Shown here: positions 20,360 to 32,491 of the stretch, in pieces
Position numbering within the stretch: the first letter of the stretch is position 1
Layout: each line of letters opens with the position of its first letter
NCBI GenBank assembly: GCA_003255065.1
Contig: QAOA01003631.1
Span: forward strand, 1,145,665-1,209,664
Length of the DNA stretch: 64,000 nucleotides
Reading direction: 5' to 3'
DNA from: Cercis canadensis
Lineage: Eukaryota; Streptophyta; Magnoliopsida; Fabales; Fabaceae
Translations under genes and position numbers: made by a program
The notes under the pieces: generated by a model
Seen by the model: only the letters and a program-made list of their open reading frames with translations
Database searches by the model: none
Told to the model about the DNA's origin: nothing

Positions 20360-21149
20360 ATTTTTCTCCTTAGAATACAGCAAAATCAATAGTAATAAGC
20401 ATAGTATTAGCCCTTGAGATCATGAAATACATTATTGTCCCAAAAAATGATCCACAATTCTGACAAAACTTATCTTAGAATATGACAAATTAAATTTTTA
20501 ACTGGCCAATTGAAGAAGAAGCCAAATGAACAAGTTTGAGAAAACCTAATTACATAATTCAGATGCAAGAATGTCCCAAACACAACTTTTTCTTTCCAGT
20601 CATTCAATAGAAAGACAATTGATGCTGCAAACATCTGAGTGATGCTACGAACACCATTTAAGTGAACTACTACAACAGAGATACCACTTCCAGGGGAATA
20701 GTTAGGCCTTTTTTTTGTTCTTGGCAAAAAACCCCAGACAAGTCCACTTTGGTTGCCCTGCGTATCAATGATCTTTAAGAGCTCACCTGGGCAGGGAATT
20801 TACCACCAAAAGCTGATCGTTCTATCCTCAGCTTCCCACTAGAGGTTGCTATGTATATACCATAGAGAAGCTTCACATCATAGTCGAACAAAAAAAGGTA
20901 TGTGCCAGACTTGATCTTCTCTACAATTTCCTTTCTCCCAGCAGGAAGTCCAAAAACTCGAAACTGGTAACACTGTGGTTTAGTAATTCCATTACACATG
21001 AATATAAAGCCACAAAGTTTTTCCTGGTTGTACATGGCAGTCTCATTTTCTTGCATTGCATGTGTGCATACGTTAGTGACAGGAGTACAGACAGGATCAG
21101 GAGGGATAAAAGAGGGCATACTAGCTTCAGCAGCTGTCTCCTTATTCAT
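18375..21149 (-). CDS. DCD (development and cell death) domain protein
   Basis: Plant-specific DCD-domain protein; relatives such as NRP are linked to stress-induced cell death signalling, but the function of this member is unknown. Exons: 21149-20787, 20261-20142, 19771-19002, 18585-18375 (1464 nt, 487 residues). The DCD domain covers about residues 45-160: [63 protein letters not shown]. The rest is low-complexity and rich in Ser, Pro, Gln and Met, with three ~32-residue tandem repeats coded by about 19128-19420. Start: ATG shortly after a CAACAG acceptor; a probable untranslated exon ends at 22213. Oddity: with the acceptor before 19792 the frame meets TAG after six codons. The same TAG provides an acceptor 21 nt on (exon from 19771) that keeps the frame and avoids the stop. 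It neighbours the copine gene as At5g61910 neighbours BON1. Confidence 0.88.
19128..19420 (-). repeat. Three tandem ~96 nt coding repeats in the DCD gene
   Basis: The third coding exon holds three imperfect copies of a ~32-residue unit. Each has the pattern SS-x-HS-LPDPQY-x-Q-N-x-NPQP, then SSMxNMG. Clear landmarks are DPQH/DPQY/GPQY, VNPQ/PNPQ/LNAQ and the closing MVNVG/MANMG/MMNMG. The DNA copies are also visibly similar, so the array arose by in-frame duplication. Confidence 0.8.
19866..20047. mobile_element. Small inverted-repeat element (MITE-like) in a DCD intron
   Basis: The two ends are a perfect 22 bp inverted repeat (19866-19887 and 20026-20047, starting AGGCTTAAATACACTTTTAG). The complementarity continues imperfectly for about 50 bp per arm, including TTTGCTAAA and CAATTTGGT blocks. 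The whole unit is 182 bp, has no coding potential, and lies between the second and third coding exons of the DCD gene. Flanks are A-rich, so no target-site duplication can be assigned. Confidence 0.75.
20297..20359. repeat. (AT)n(GT)n compound microsatellite
   Basis: About 16 AT units (20297-20328) run directly into about 15 GT units with one ATG interruption (to 20359). It lies in the first coding intron of the DCD gene, a few dozen bases upstream of the 20261 exon in gene orientation. It should vary in length between individuals. Confidence 0.95.
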
Positions 21150-22340
21150 GCCAAGACTGTTGAAAGGGCAAGCAAAAAGATAAGAAAAGAAAATCATGGG
21201 AGAAATTCAGGCAATCTATCATCTAATCTAAATCACTAAAAAATGTACTAAAAATAAACATTTAAAGTAATCGAGAGGCAAAGGGCAAATAATAAAGCAG
21301 AAGCAAACTAAACAGGGATAAAGGGCAAAGGTCCGGAACACACATTGGTTATACCAAATATGCCAAAGACGTTATTCAAACATAATTAAGTACTCTACAG
21401 TCAAGAATTTCTTTTGCAAACATGATTACAATCCCAACCTGAAATGAAATATCAATAAATGAATAACAATGTTGTATTCTTTCTAGTAAAAGTATCGTAT
21501 CCTTTTCTCGTAATAATGATTTCAACTAATCAATTATGTATTTAGCGGTCTGTAGTCCAAATATGATGCAATATAAGATCAAAAATCATGAATGACGGAC
21601 AAGTTGAAGCTCAATATGACATGGAATCATATCACAGACAAATGTACAACTACTTGGTCCATGAAAAATGTTTCTTTTAGCAAATGCCTTCATGGCATGT
21701 TTTTCTTCTTCTTTAATCCTCTTTCTTCTTTCGTTGCTCACATAAATAATCATGCCATTCTCATAAATGTAGTCTACGATTCCTATACCTGTTTAAGCTG
21801 TCTTGACTCATAAGCAATTTAAACTAAAGAGAACAAGGAATTGAACATGAACCAAACAGGTACCATAGCATTCAATGTATCATATGATGTCGTAAAAAGT
21901 AAAAACACCAACTTGCACTATGGATTAACCCTAATATCGAATTCAGAAATACGGGAGGAAAAAAATTAACCATTAAATTTCACTTTCCTCGCAAACACAC
22001 ACGTGACGCACTTATCACTCAGACTTACGATAATTACTCAGCAAAGCCGAAGAAATAATGAGTCGCCGAGTCGAGGGTTTCAAGAACCCAAACGTAATGC
22101 ATTAAAATCAAAATCGTACAGGCTAAAACACAAATGGCATTTCACACATTTAACAAGGCTCGACTAATATGAATGAGAAAATGTAAGAGGAATCGTTAAA
22201 AAAGAAACAGTACCCATGAGGAAGCCGTTCACTACAAGGAAACCCCACTCATAGTAGTAAGCAAATGTGATTTCACGACTTGCAGAGTAAGTACCTATTC
22301 CCTCAAACTGTCCCTTCCACTCCCTCGCCCCTTAAAAAAA
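21150..22340 (-). other. Probable 5' leader and leader intron of the DCD gene
   Basis: No separate gene is visible. On the minus strand a GGGTACTG donor at 22212-22211 and the CAACAG acceptor at about 21157 would remove a ~1.06 kb intron from the 5' untranslated region. Inference from splice signals only. Confidence 0.4.
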
Positions 22341-23384
22341 ATAATAGAAAATTTTAAACTAGCGCTGCCACGTGTCCAAGGAACCCACATAAATGATTAT
22401 CAACTCGTGAATACGATGTCGCATAGGCATTTTCTATTCCTCTCTCCAACACAAAGCACGGGCACAGTGAGCGTGAGCGACATTGATGGTACTGGAAATT
22501 GGAACCCATTTTCATTAGCAAAAAAAAAAAAGTGGAAACCATTTTTTTTTTCTCTTTTCCTGCAATAGGGAACCTGTCTTCTCAAGGTAATAAACTTATA
22601 TACTTTCGCTTAAGGCCAAGTCTACAATACCCATGGTACAAAATAGTACTGGTGCAAAGGCCAATAAATTGTTGAGATTAAGTTGGTCCAAATATTATGA
22701 TTAAATATTACCTATAAATAGTTAATTGTATTTTGGCCCAACAAAATTTATGTATTTACTTGTGTTTTTCACTAACCAAAAACACTTTTTTTTTTCTCTT
22801 CCATTATTCCCACGCCCCCTTGTTCTTCTTCTTCATTTTCTTCTCTTCACTTCACACACACATCAACTCATACACACATACACCTCTAGATTTTCTCCTT
22901 TAATCACTCACTTTTACAATTTCTTCATCTCCCCTCCTCATTTCGCCCCCTCTATACTAGCACACTCCACATTTTTGCTTCACATTGACCACCCATTATT
23001 ATTCTTGCACACACCGAGTCATCTCGGTTGACAAAGGGGTCTTTAAATTCTTGTAGTTTCAAGATAATTCTCTCACCCTTATCTAATATTTAAGTGCTAT
23101 TGACTAAAAATAAGCCATTTGGAAATATAATATACTTTGTTTAGCTTAGAAAATATGTGTTTGGTGGAATGCCCACCAAGTGCTTGTGAAAATGATTGAA
23201 TGATATTTAGCATATATGGTGTTTCGAAATTGCTTGATGTAGTGTCTAAAGTAGTTTTCATTGTATGAATACATATCTTGGTAGTCAAATGAAGGTATTA
23301 CCCACTTAGAGTACCCTTAATAAATTGTGTTTGAGGTGTACCATCAAAGTATTTAATGAAATGTGTTTGAGGTGACCTAGTAGC
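22341..23384. other. Spacer with pyrimidine-rich tract, no gene seen
   Basis: The left part should contain the DCD promoter. 22780-23000 is a CT-rich tract on the plus strand whose open frame (22726-23031) is low-complexity Phe/Leu/His and not convincing as a gene. Short duplicated phrases (TGTGTTTGAGGTG) occur twice at about 23325 and 23361. Confidence 0.45.
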
Positions 23385-23696
23385 TTCCTCAAAAAGGCAT
23401 TGTTTGCACCTAAGGGTTCTAAAGAAGACGAGACTTAGTCTTAGTGACTTGGAAGAAGCAAAGGCAGTACTTAGGCTTGCTCCTATTTGGGCTACATGCT
23501 TGATCTTTGGTTACCTTTGCTCAATGTCCTACATTCTTTACCAAACAAGGTATTACGATTGGAAAGAACCATTTTTCCAAGCTTTGATATACCTGTTGCT
23601 TTTCTTCAGGCACTTAACACTTTGGCTATTGTTCTCTTTGGTCCCATCTATGACCGTGTAGTTGTACCAATTGCAAGAGCTATCACTAAGAAATAA
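23385..23696 (+). pseudogene. Fragment of an NPF (NRT1/PTR family) transporter
   Basis: A relic of a proton-coupled nitrate/peptide transporter gene. Three reading-frame segments together recover one NPF stretch. About 23385-23435 reads FLKKALFAPKGSKEDE. About 23429-23540 reads LSLSDLEEAKAVLRLAPIWA then TCLIFG. About 23555-23696 reads PSFDIPVAFLQ, ALNTLAIVLFGPIYDRVVV and PIARAITKK, then TAA. At least two frameshifts separate them. In intact family members (about 580-600 residues) this stretch lies in the central loop and the following transmembrane helices. Everything before and after it is missing here. No parent copy is in the window. Confidence 0.85.
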
Positions 23697-23978
23697 AGAA
23701 ATAAATTAATTTGTTAAATATAAAGTGAACACAAAATAAATGAGAAAAAATCCCAAAAATCAGAAAAAAAATAAAGCTGATAAGAAAATAATTTCATCTT
23801 ATTAAACAAATAATTTAAAGTTACAAAACTCATAAAGTAAGAAATTAAAAATGGAGTGAAACTATAATTTAATAAAAATATTAAGGTAATATGTTATTAT
23901 TAAAAAGATCAGGTGCCCAAGTTGCCTATCAAACTATCACAGTCATTTATTAAGTCAAGTGAATGATTGAATGGTGAT

Positions 23979-24224
23979 TTAGTAGCCTTTGCACCAGTAC
24001 CCATTTTGTGTCTTTAGTAATTTAGTATTGTAGAGTTGGCCTTCGCTTAAAGCTTCTGATAAACCATTGTTGGGGACCTGGGGTACGAACACGATGTTGG
24101 AATCTTTTGCTTGATGGACAGAATCATCAGGCCTTATCATCCAAGTTTTGAATTTGCAGAATTTACCTCTAACCTTCATTTGGGAACAAAACGAGAGAGA
24201 AAATAGAATAGAAAAAATCAACAT
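23979..24224 (-). CDS. Small hypothetical ORF with signal-peptide-like start
   Basis: An ATG-initiated frame of 81 residues. It begins with a hydrophobic stretch (MLIFSILFSLSFCSQ) that could be a secretion signal, followed by a moderately polar tail with three Cys. I recognise no family motif. It lies between a transporter pseudogene and a transposon, so it could equally be chance or decayed coding sequence. No splice or expression evidence is available. Confidence 0.2.
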   Translation of the reverse strand: MLIFSILFSLSFCSQMKVRGKFCKFKTWMIRPDDSVHQAKDSNIVFVPQVPNNGLSEALSEGQLYNTKLLKTQNGYWCKGY

Positions 24225-24635
24225 AAGAAAGTAGAAAATAATTTTTTTCTCTTGTTTTTTTCCCTCATCTTCTTACATTGAAGATCCATAAAAGCACAGT
24301 AGATTAGTTATTCACAATGCTCTTCTCGCAAAAAAAAAAAAATCTTATATTCAATATTTGACAAAATAAAAATTTTAAAATACTTTCTATATAAAATTAT
24401 AGTTAATGATACTTGACAGCAAAATTCTAAAAATAACTCCCCAAAATTTAGTAAATTTAATTTTATCCAAAAATTAAAATTAGATTTTAGCATATGAATT
24501 ATTAAAAAAAAAAAAACATAAAACTTATGCACAAGAATGGTAATTGGTAACTAATTATCATCGTTTAAGCAATACTGACGGAACGTTTTGATTTTATGGT
24601 AAAAACAACTTCAATTTTCATTCAAGAAAAAAAAA

Positions 24636-25760
24636 GGTTAAAATGTATTACATTTTTTATAGTTTGGATAAATTTTAAATCATGTATTTATAATTTTTTT
24701 TCTCTTTTATGATTTTTATAGTTTAATTTTTTTTAATTGAGTTATTGTAATTTTGTTAATTTAATGCTTACATAACAAATTTATGTAACAATAAAAGAAG
24801 TTAACGTCACACTAAAATAACATAAAAATTATCATATCATCACCTTTATTATTTTTTCTTTCTCTTATTCTCTCTCTACCTTCTTCTTCCATTCTCTCTC
24901 TCTGTGAGCTCCAAAAACGTCTCCAATGCCAGTTTTATCACATGGGTCTATGTTAAATCTGCATACAACAAATCCCAAATGTTATACTCGAAGACCCATG
25001 AAGCAGTTGAGCTGCTTATTGGTAGCAGATTGTTTTTGACGGAGAAAAGAGATGTGCTAGTTTCTCGCCTCTTCGGGTCCATAACTTCTCATTTACTCTA
25101 AGATATGGTTGCTTGTTTGATTGAAGAAATTTACATATGGAAAATACTAAGAATGTGATATGTTATATTAGTGCTTGTAATTCTTGGGTGGATAATGTTG
25201 TTGAACTCGATCGCTAGATAGCTTTTTTGCCCCACATTTTCTCACCTGTTCATGAGTTGTTGAAGTGCCATTTTGGACGGTTTTGTTAAAATTATATACA
25301 CTTGTCCACAAAAGTTGCCAACTTCACAATTCTTTCTCTTTCTTTCATTTAATAACATCCATAATTGCCGAGAGTTACAGGAAGGCTGATTTAATGTACA
25401 CTTGTATTGTCTGTATTCAATTAAGTTCTTATTTTTAAGATTTTTATGTTCTTCGATCACGAGAAGTTCTAAACCGCCATTGGAGACATTTTTTGGGCTC
25501 AGAGAGAGAAGGAAAGAAGAAGATAGAGAGAGAAAAAAAAATGATAAGGTGATAATTTTTGAATTATTTTGGTACTGTGTAAGTTTCTTTTATTGTCATA
25601 TAGACAAATTATTTTCTATATCAACACTAAAATAATAAAGTTATAACTAAGATAACAGTAAAAACTCAATTAAAAAAATTTTAAACTATAAAAACTAAAA
25701 AAAATAAATTATAAGAATCTAATTCTAAATTCGTCCAAATGATATATTACATTTTAACCC
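24636..25760. mobile_element. Non-autonomous element with ~300 bp inverted repeats (Mutator-like)
   Basis: The two ends are imperfect inverted copies of each other over roughly 280-300 bp (24636-24930 and about 25478-25760). Shared landmarks read inward from each end are GGTTAAAATGTA, TTTTTATAGTTT, TTTTTTTAATTGAGT, AAAATTATCA, a CTCTCT tract and GTCTCCAATG. Each end is flanked by a run of nine A residues (24627-24635 and 25761-25769), which would fit a 9 bp target duplication but is weak evidence because it is a homopolymer. Long inverted repeats plus 9 bp duplications are typical of Mutator-like elements. The ~550 bp core has no transposase; its open frames (24904-25101, 25402-25635) are not recognised. 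Confidence 0.7.
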
Positions 25761-26038
25761 AAAAAAAAATTCAATTTCTTGCACTTCATAATAAAATTGG
25801 TGCATTTTCCTTTCAATGAAAATTTTAAATATGAAATTTGAGGGAGAAGATAATGCCCATAAAATTCATTTTATTTCAAATGGCACATGGCCCTTTTATT
25901 GAGATGGCATCTGTTAGAGAGAGAGAGATCAAATGTATGCATGCAAAATTTGTGTTTGCGTGTGCCTATGCAACTTATGCTGATTAAGTAATTTGGCCAT
26001 TATAGTATAAACCATACCATCTGTTATTTTTTGGAGGA

Positions 26039-26295
26039 TAAATTATTTACACCTCTAATGTTTGTGAAAATTAAATAAACATATTTCTTTTCAAAAATTA
26101 CATAAATTTATATTTCATTTTAGCATAACAAAAATTTATATTCTATTTCATATACACAGACCTCACTTTGGTTAAACTTTAATAAACCAGAAATATTTAC
26201 TTAAAATTACACTACAAGAAATATCTATGCAATTTAGTAAAAAAAAAGAATTTTTTATAATTTCATCAAGCTTTTGGAGAGGTGTAGATAATTTA
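26039..26295. mobile_element. Possible short MITE
   Basis: TAAATTATTTACACCTCT at 26039-26056 is inverted with one mismatch at 26278-26295. The 257 bp unit is AT-rich and non-coding. The arms are short and AT-rich, so chance is not excluded. The rest of 25770-26880 shows no gene apart from the WD40 3' untranslated region at its right end. Confidence 0.4.
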
Positions 26296-26880
26296 CACTA
26301 ATTTAGAAAATATGAACAGCGAAACCTAACTGAAACAAAATACTAGAAAAATGAGAAAAATAACACTTATATAAAAGAAAACCTTTTTTCCCATAAATAC
26401 AGACATTTGATCACCAAAATTACCCACGTTAATATATTATTTGTGAACAATTTGTCAAATCTTTAATCAGCTCTCAAAAACAAGCTAGACCAATTCTTGT
26501 AGACTTAAACAGCTCTCCCTCCCTCCCGCGAGGGACAACCTGATGAGACGCGGAGACGGTAAGTTACAATTTATTTCTTGCAACCAAAAAGAAAAAAGAA
26601 TGGGATATACTTTTAATTCAACTGAAAATATAGCATCCACCATGCCTCTCACCCAAAACTACTAACCTTTCCCTAATTTCCTAAACACTATTTTCCAACC
26701 AAAACTTCCCATGATGGCCCAAAAAAAAATCCTCCCCTTTCCAGTTGCAGCCCACAAAAGAGCACAAGTAACAGGATTTCAGCTATTGGTACCCAAATAT
26801 ATATATATATTTCAGGTATCAGCCCCCAAAAAAATGAGGAGTTCTGCTTCATGGGCACGACTAGTTATTGGCAAGATGTT

Positions 26881-29800
26881 CTATAAGAGTTTGTGTAACC
26901 CAACGTTGAGATCGGATGATATGGAAATGAGAAGAGGAAGAGACTGAAGCCACACAGCTTTGAAGACTCGTTTCTGATGAGCTCTAACAGATTGGGATGG
27001 CTTGTTAGCATTATACCTAATATCAAAGACGTGAATCATAGGATCTGCTGAACCTGATGTTATATACATTCCGTCAGGAGACCAAGCCTGATTTATCAGA
27101 GCTGACTGAGATTCACTACTTTCTTGCTTCCACCCAAAAGCATGTAGTTCCATCTGCCTCAATCTGATATCAAATAATCGAAGCTGCCTCTGGGGAGTCC
27201 TGAAAAGGGGGAAAAAAACATTAACATACTTCGTAGTTTCAACCAGTAAAAGAATATGAAGGAATAACAGTAGAAGAGAAAATCTTGGTCTTGAAGGGAA
27301 ACGGGGTCAACAGGGTAATAATGTGTTCCCATCTCAAACACACTGACTGGAACTAGAAATTACCATACAAAATTGCTCCAAACTAGCTTATGGAAGAAAC
27401 CATTATGCGAACCCAGAATATGAATAACAAACAAATGGGATTGTTTTCAACTCTTAAACAGTTGAAGAACAGATATGCCACCTCATGGAATTATAAAAGG
27501 GCTTATCTTTTCCCTAGTTAACTAGTCAATACATCAGCAAATGTACCTAGAGAATTTTGGACCACTGATCTCATCCCTCATCCTTATTCACAAAGTGGAA
27601 AGTAAGGCAGACCTGAAGGTCATTGGCATATAAAAGACTACCTCATCTTAGATATCAACCATATCTAAAGCATAGAACCAAGCCCCTGAAGTCCAACGAG
27701 CAACCACCAACAAATTTACCAGTTATATGGGGTACTCTACTAAATTACAACAAATCACAATAAACTTTCCACCATATGTTTTAGTAATTACGAAAATGTC
27801 CACTAAGTCTTCTTCCACTGATAAAATATCATATAAAAAGGAACCCAGTCTTATTGCCCTACGGACATGTACCACATTATAAGGAGTGGGAGTTCTACAG
27901 GTTGGGGGGAATCAAACCTAAATCCTACTCATTCCCATTAGTGCACTGTACAACATAGGCTTATTTCATCATAACATTCATTTCATAAAGTACAGTACAC
28001 CATATGCATCCAGGAACAATTTTACAATACTTCGACACACAAATGGTAATAATGCAAGAAACTTCATCCAGTGTAAAAAGTTTTCTTCAAACGAACATAG
28101 ATAAAAACTCCATAATGGTTGAGTTAAGACAGAACAAAACCTGAAGAATAAGGCATGTTTTAAATTATTTATAATATAGAAAGGCATGTGCAAACAAAAA
28201 GGGAAACACAATTAATAAAATGGATTCAGTAAGAAAGCAGAATCCAAAGCCAGCTGCAAAATCAGTCATTTCTTACCCTGTTTGAACCATAAATAAATTG
28301 AAGTCGCATGGATTTGGCAGGACGCTCATACATTTACTATCAATCTGATGCTTGTAATTCACTCTTCCTGCATTAGCATCATACCCAATAATTCTCCTGT
28401 CTGCACCAGCAGACAAAACCGTATGTTTCTGCTGTAGACCAGCGACTCCCATGACAGCAGATGAATGGTTATTCTTGTGCAATGCTTTTGGCTTCCATAT
28501 GTCCTCACTATCCTTCTCACTCCAAAGTACAACAGCATGGTCACTGCCCCCAGTTACAAAACTGGCATTTTCCCAGGGCATAAAAACAATGCTATTGATA
28601 ATACCCTTAACATGAGGCTTGTTCTCTAAGAATTTTACACGTTCTCCCTGTCAATCACAAAAATATCATACATATATCAAACAATTAGAGAAGAAACCCA
28701 ATTCCAAATGGTATCTTTTGTGCCAACATGTTTGCGCAAATGATTACTTGTGCCTGTAAGCCTTACCCCTTGTTTTTTGTTAAGATTCATAACTGATATT
28801 TGAGAATCTCCACTGTCAGCACTGTATACTGAAAACAGGCTGTTTCCATCTGGGTGCCAAGTTATATCTTCCGGCCATCTCCTTTGCTTTTGGGATAGAC
28901 AATCAGTAGTGCTAAGCAAAGAGGCTCCTGATCTACAGTTTAAGAAATAAAGAAAGAAACAAATGAGATAACAAGGCATATAAGAAACTTAAAAATTTTG
29001 AAGTTCGTAAGTTATAATCTATGATACTCCAAAACTTCATACACATAGCTTTTGTTGTTTGTGGGTGGGTGGGGTGTTGGGAGAGGGAGGAACCCTCGTA
29101 AAGAGTGATTTAGGTTTGAGCAACAACATCATAAGTATTAAGTGAACCCCACTTTTCAGATATTCATCTTGGTTAGATCTGTCTAATATCATCAAAACTA
29201 CAAATAAGGCTTAAAATTAAGAACTCTCCCAAGTGACACTAGATAGAACACGAAAGTAGAAAAGCCATTCAAACCTAAGAATACAAGTCCAGAGCATGGC
29301 TCTGGCAGACCAGTAACAAAGCCCAGATTCCATGAAATAAATCTGTGAACAGCATATTTTAAGTGCTGTCCAAAAAAATCACAAAAGGAAAGAGACCAAG
29401 CAGTAGTCTGAGCTTGTGATTGATACCACCTTATTGCTCTCCAATATTAGTTATTGAAGCATGCAGTAAGTTTTACCCAATCTAAAGTAAATCCAAAATA
29501 TAATATTCTAAGGTTAACAAATTGCTGGATCCTCAGATGTTACCTTTCTGAGAGCCATTCAGACAACAACAACCAAATCCATCACACCATTCACTGCCAC
29601 CCAGTATACACATACAAAACAATCGAGAATTTTCTCCAAAATGCATATGTCGAGGAGCGAATCAACCATATTCTTAAGTAACACAATCATGTCTGTTTAA
29701 CTATTAAGTCTATTTGATAAGACATAAATACATGACCACATGATAAAGAGTGGAAGACATAAAGAAATAACTATCATGCATTAGATCTATTTCAGTCATA

Positions 29801-32491
29801 TAAGCAAGATGCTCTGAGTCCAATAGGTTGCAAATTCTTAAATCAGATCCATTTTTGAAGCTCAACTGCATAACCTGATATCATGTACTACTTGAAATTT
29901 TGATGCCACCATCTTACCAGCATGAGAACTATAAACTGAATAAGGTCTAAAAGAAAAAAGGCATACCCCTTAGACTGAACTTGCCACAAGTTGACCATTC
30001 CATCCAAAGCACTGCAAGCACTCCCAAAAAAGTAGCAAGAATCAGACTCAAAAGAGAATAACAATCTCATATGACCAGAACCATATCTTACATAAGAAAC
30101 AAAAACTCAGGAATCAGGATACAAATAATGCCACAAGTTATGTTATATTTACATAATTGAAAATCTGAGGATAAAAAGAACTTAAACCCCTAAAGATCAA
30201 AATAAGGCCTGAGCTCACTTTTGCACAGAAGGACAAAACACATCTTTCTTAGGATTATAAAACTTGGGTGGAAAAAAATAATGCTTCCATCTTTAGTTTG
30301 GTAGTGATGTGCATTCACAGAGTCATACTTCAGATATGTTTGTTAGTAATTATCAAACTAGTTCTGGTGAATGGATTTATGAAAAATGTTATAGAAAAGA
30401 AGAATCTTAAAAATAATAAGTAGAAATAAAAATACATTAAAATCATATAGTACGACTCTTGAAGCATTGCTGTGGTAATCACATAGATGTTCTATCCTTA
30501 TTGGAATGTAAGTTTAAAGACCACACACTTAAAATCTCAGAGCTTATTAATGAGCTTCGAATCTATTTCTCTGTTGACCTATAATAAAGATCCTGTCAAG
30601 ATCAATACTCTCTTCAAGTAGGCCTACTGACTTGAAAGTTATAAATCTAATGAGGGACCCATCAAAATGCAGTATTGACTTTTTCTTAATACCATTTGAT
30701 AACATTTAACCTCAGACCTACAGTGGCCAAAAGCAGGGGGAAAAGAGACGAATTGAAAGACCCAAGTTGGGAAATTTTGATAATGGATCAACTTGCAATA
30801 AATGACTGAAAACATAATTTTCTTAGATAGAATAATTTAATTACGTGGTCACAAAAAGCAGATCATTCACAGGACACAAAGCAAGACTCCGCAACTTCCT
30901 CTTGTGTTGACTTGAGATGTGGTTGTTTGTCTGACAGCGTACTAAGCATGGCGAAGAACTACCGTTTACTAAAGGAATCAATTCCTTATGTTCTTTCTGC
31001 TCTGAAAAACAAACAAAATTCTTGTCAATCCTATAATGCAGAATTGAGGGAAACACATAACTTAGATATGTATTGGCCAAAGAAATGTAAAGTAACACGG
31101 AAGGCTACTCTAGAGATGAACGTCTTACCAAACTTCCTTTTCGTCCCTCTGTCCTTGATTTCAATATGTTCCTGCTCGGTAGAAAGCCTGTGAGGTTTAT
31201 CAGTTTTGACTCTAGCACCAGTAGTAGAATGAGTTGAGACAGATGGACTGGCTTGAGAACCAGAACTTATTGAGGCTTTTGCAGAAGACCCTGACAATAG
31301 CATAGGTTGTGAGATTCTTGGACTCACAGCAGGAATAAGAAGTTCTGGTTTAGACTGATGCTGGTTTCTGGAGGAACCTTCATTTCTGTGAACAGGACTG
31401 TTTGATCTGCACTCCATCTTAATAGTTTTAGGCTCATCAGTCAAGCAATTTCCAGATGATGCCACATTAGTTTGACCTCGAAGACGAGCTAATTTGGATT
31501 CAGAATCTTGCAACCTATTTTCTGCTTCCTCAAGCTGCGAAGGGAACAAAACATATAATCAGCTAATAATCCTTCTTTTTGTAAAGGTGCCAATAAGATA
31601 AAGTACAAGTGATATGTTTGATAAAAAGAATATAATTAGAGATACAGCATCCATCAGTTTCAGAGCAAAGCCTATAAAATCAATCACTGAAACAGCAAAA
31701 CCTTGGGACAAAAGGCCACATCAAATCTAGGTAGCAGTTTGTGCATAGGGAAATTTATTAATTAGTACCAAATACTGCCATAATTTGATACGTTTTGTGA
31801 TATAGGTTCCATCACAGATTACAATTTAAAAAGCACCAAACTACATTCTGCAAAACATAAGGGGAAAAAAATAAATATGCAATGCACTCATATTCGGAAC
31901 TAGAAATAAGTAAACTCAATCCTTAAGAGTACACATATATGTGCATTATTATACGACTTTCAACAAAGCAAATGATTATCGGGTAATTAAAGTGAAAATA
32001 AATTGATGTTTAGTACCAAAGAAAATTTAAAATAGACTAATCTCAAGATCATAATGAACACGCAGCTAATTAGTTTCATAAAACAAAAGCATAAGCTTCA
32101 GAAGAAAAAAATATGCTTTTTAACTTTGGCGAAGTTCGGGAGTAGTAACCAAGAACTATTAGTCACATCAATATTCAAGTGGCAGCATGTGAATGATCAA
32201 GAAGATTAGTTTTCACCGCAGGAACAACACCAAAACGTAATCATAATACAGGAAAGAACCAAATGCCAAAGAAAAACCCTAAAGAAATTTTTTAAAAAAA
32301 TTCAACAAAAAATGGATGATAGAGAAAGGAGACTGAAGAAATGATGAAGAAGCAACCTGAGATGCGTAATAGGAGATGCGTTGACGGAGATTTTTCACTT
32401 CACGGGTACGGTGCTCGATTAACGCCACCAATGCCTCCTCCTGCTCTTCTCTGCTACAACTTCCGCCATTGGAGTCACCGTTCTCTACCAT
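26881..32491 (-). CDS. WD40-repeat protein with N-terminal coiled coil
   Basis: A transducin-type scaffold protein; I cannot assign a specific name. Seven exons: 32491-32357, 31534-31129, 31001-30845, 30011-29967, 28932-28767, 28647-28277, 27199-26881 (1599 nt, 532 residues). Residues about 12-70 form a predicted coiled coil (EALVALIEHRTREVKNLRQR; LEEAENRLQDSESKLARLRG). Residues 70-175 are Ser-rich and end in a basic cluster (RGTKRKFG) that could be a nuclear signal. About 190-532 holds some seven WD40 blades, for example ALDGMVNLWQV, EDITWHPDGNSLFSVY, FVTGGSDHAVVLW, TVLSAGADRRIIGYD, QAWSPDGMYITSGSADPMIH and FKAVWLQSLPLLIS. All introns are GT-AG. The start is supported by an in-frame TAG shortly upstream and by the coiled coil beginning right after it. 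The partner is unknown. Confidence 0.9.
27840..27965 (-). mobile_element. Possible SINE fragment in the last WD40 intron
   Basis: Read on the minus strand this short block contains GGTTTGATTCCCCCC, close to a box B, with AGTGCACTAATGGG upstream as a weak box A. It is GC-richer than the rest of the intron. Only this promoter-like layout supports the call. Confidence 0.3.
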
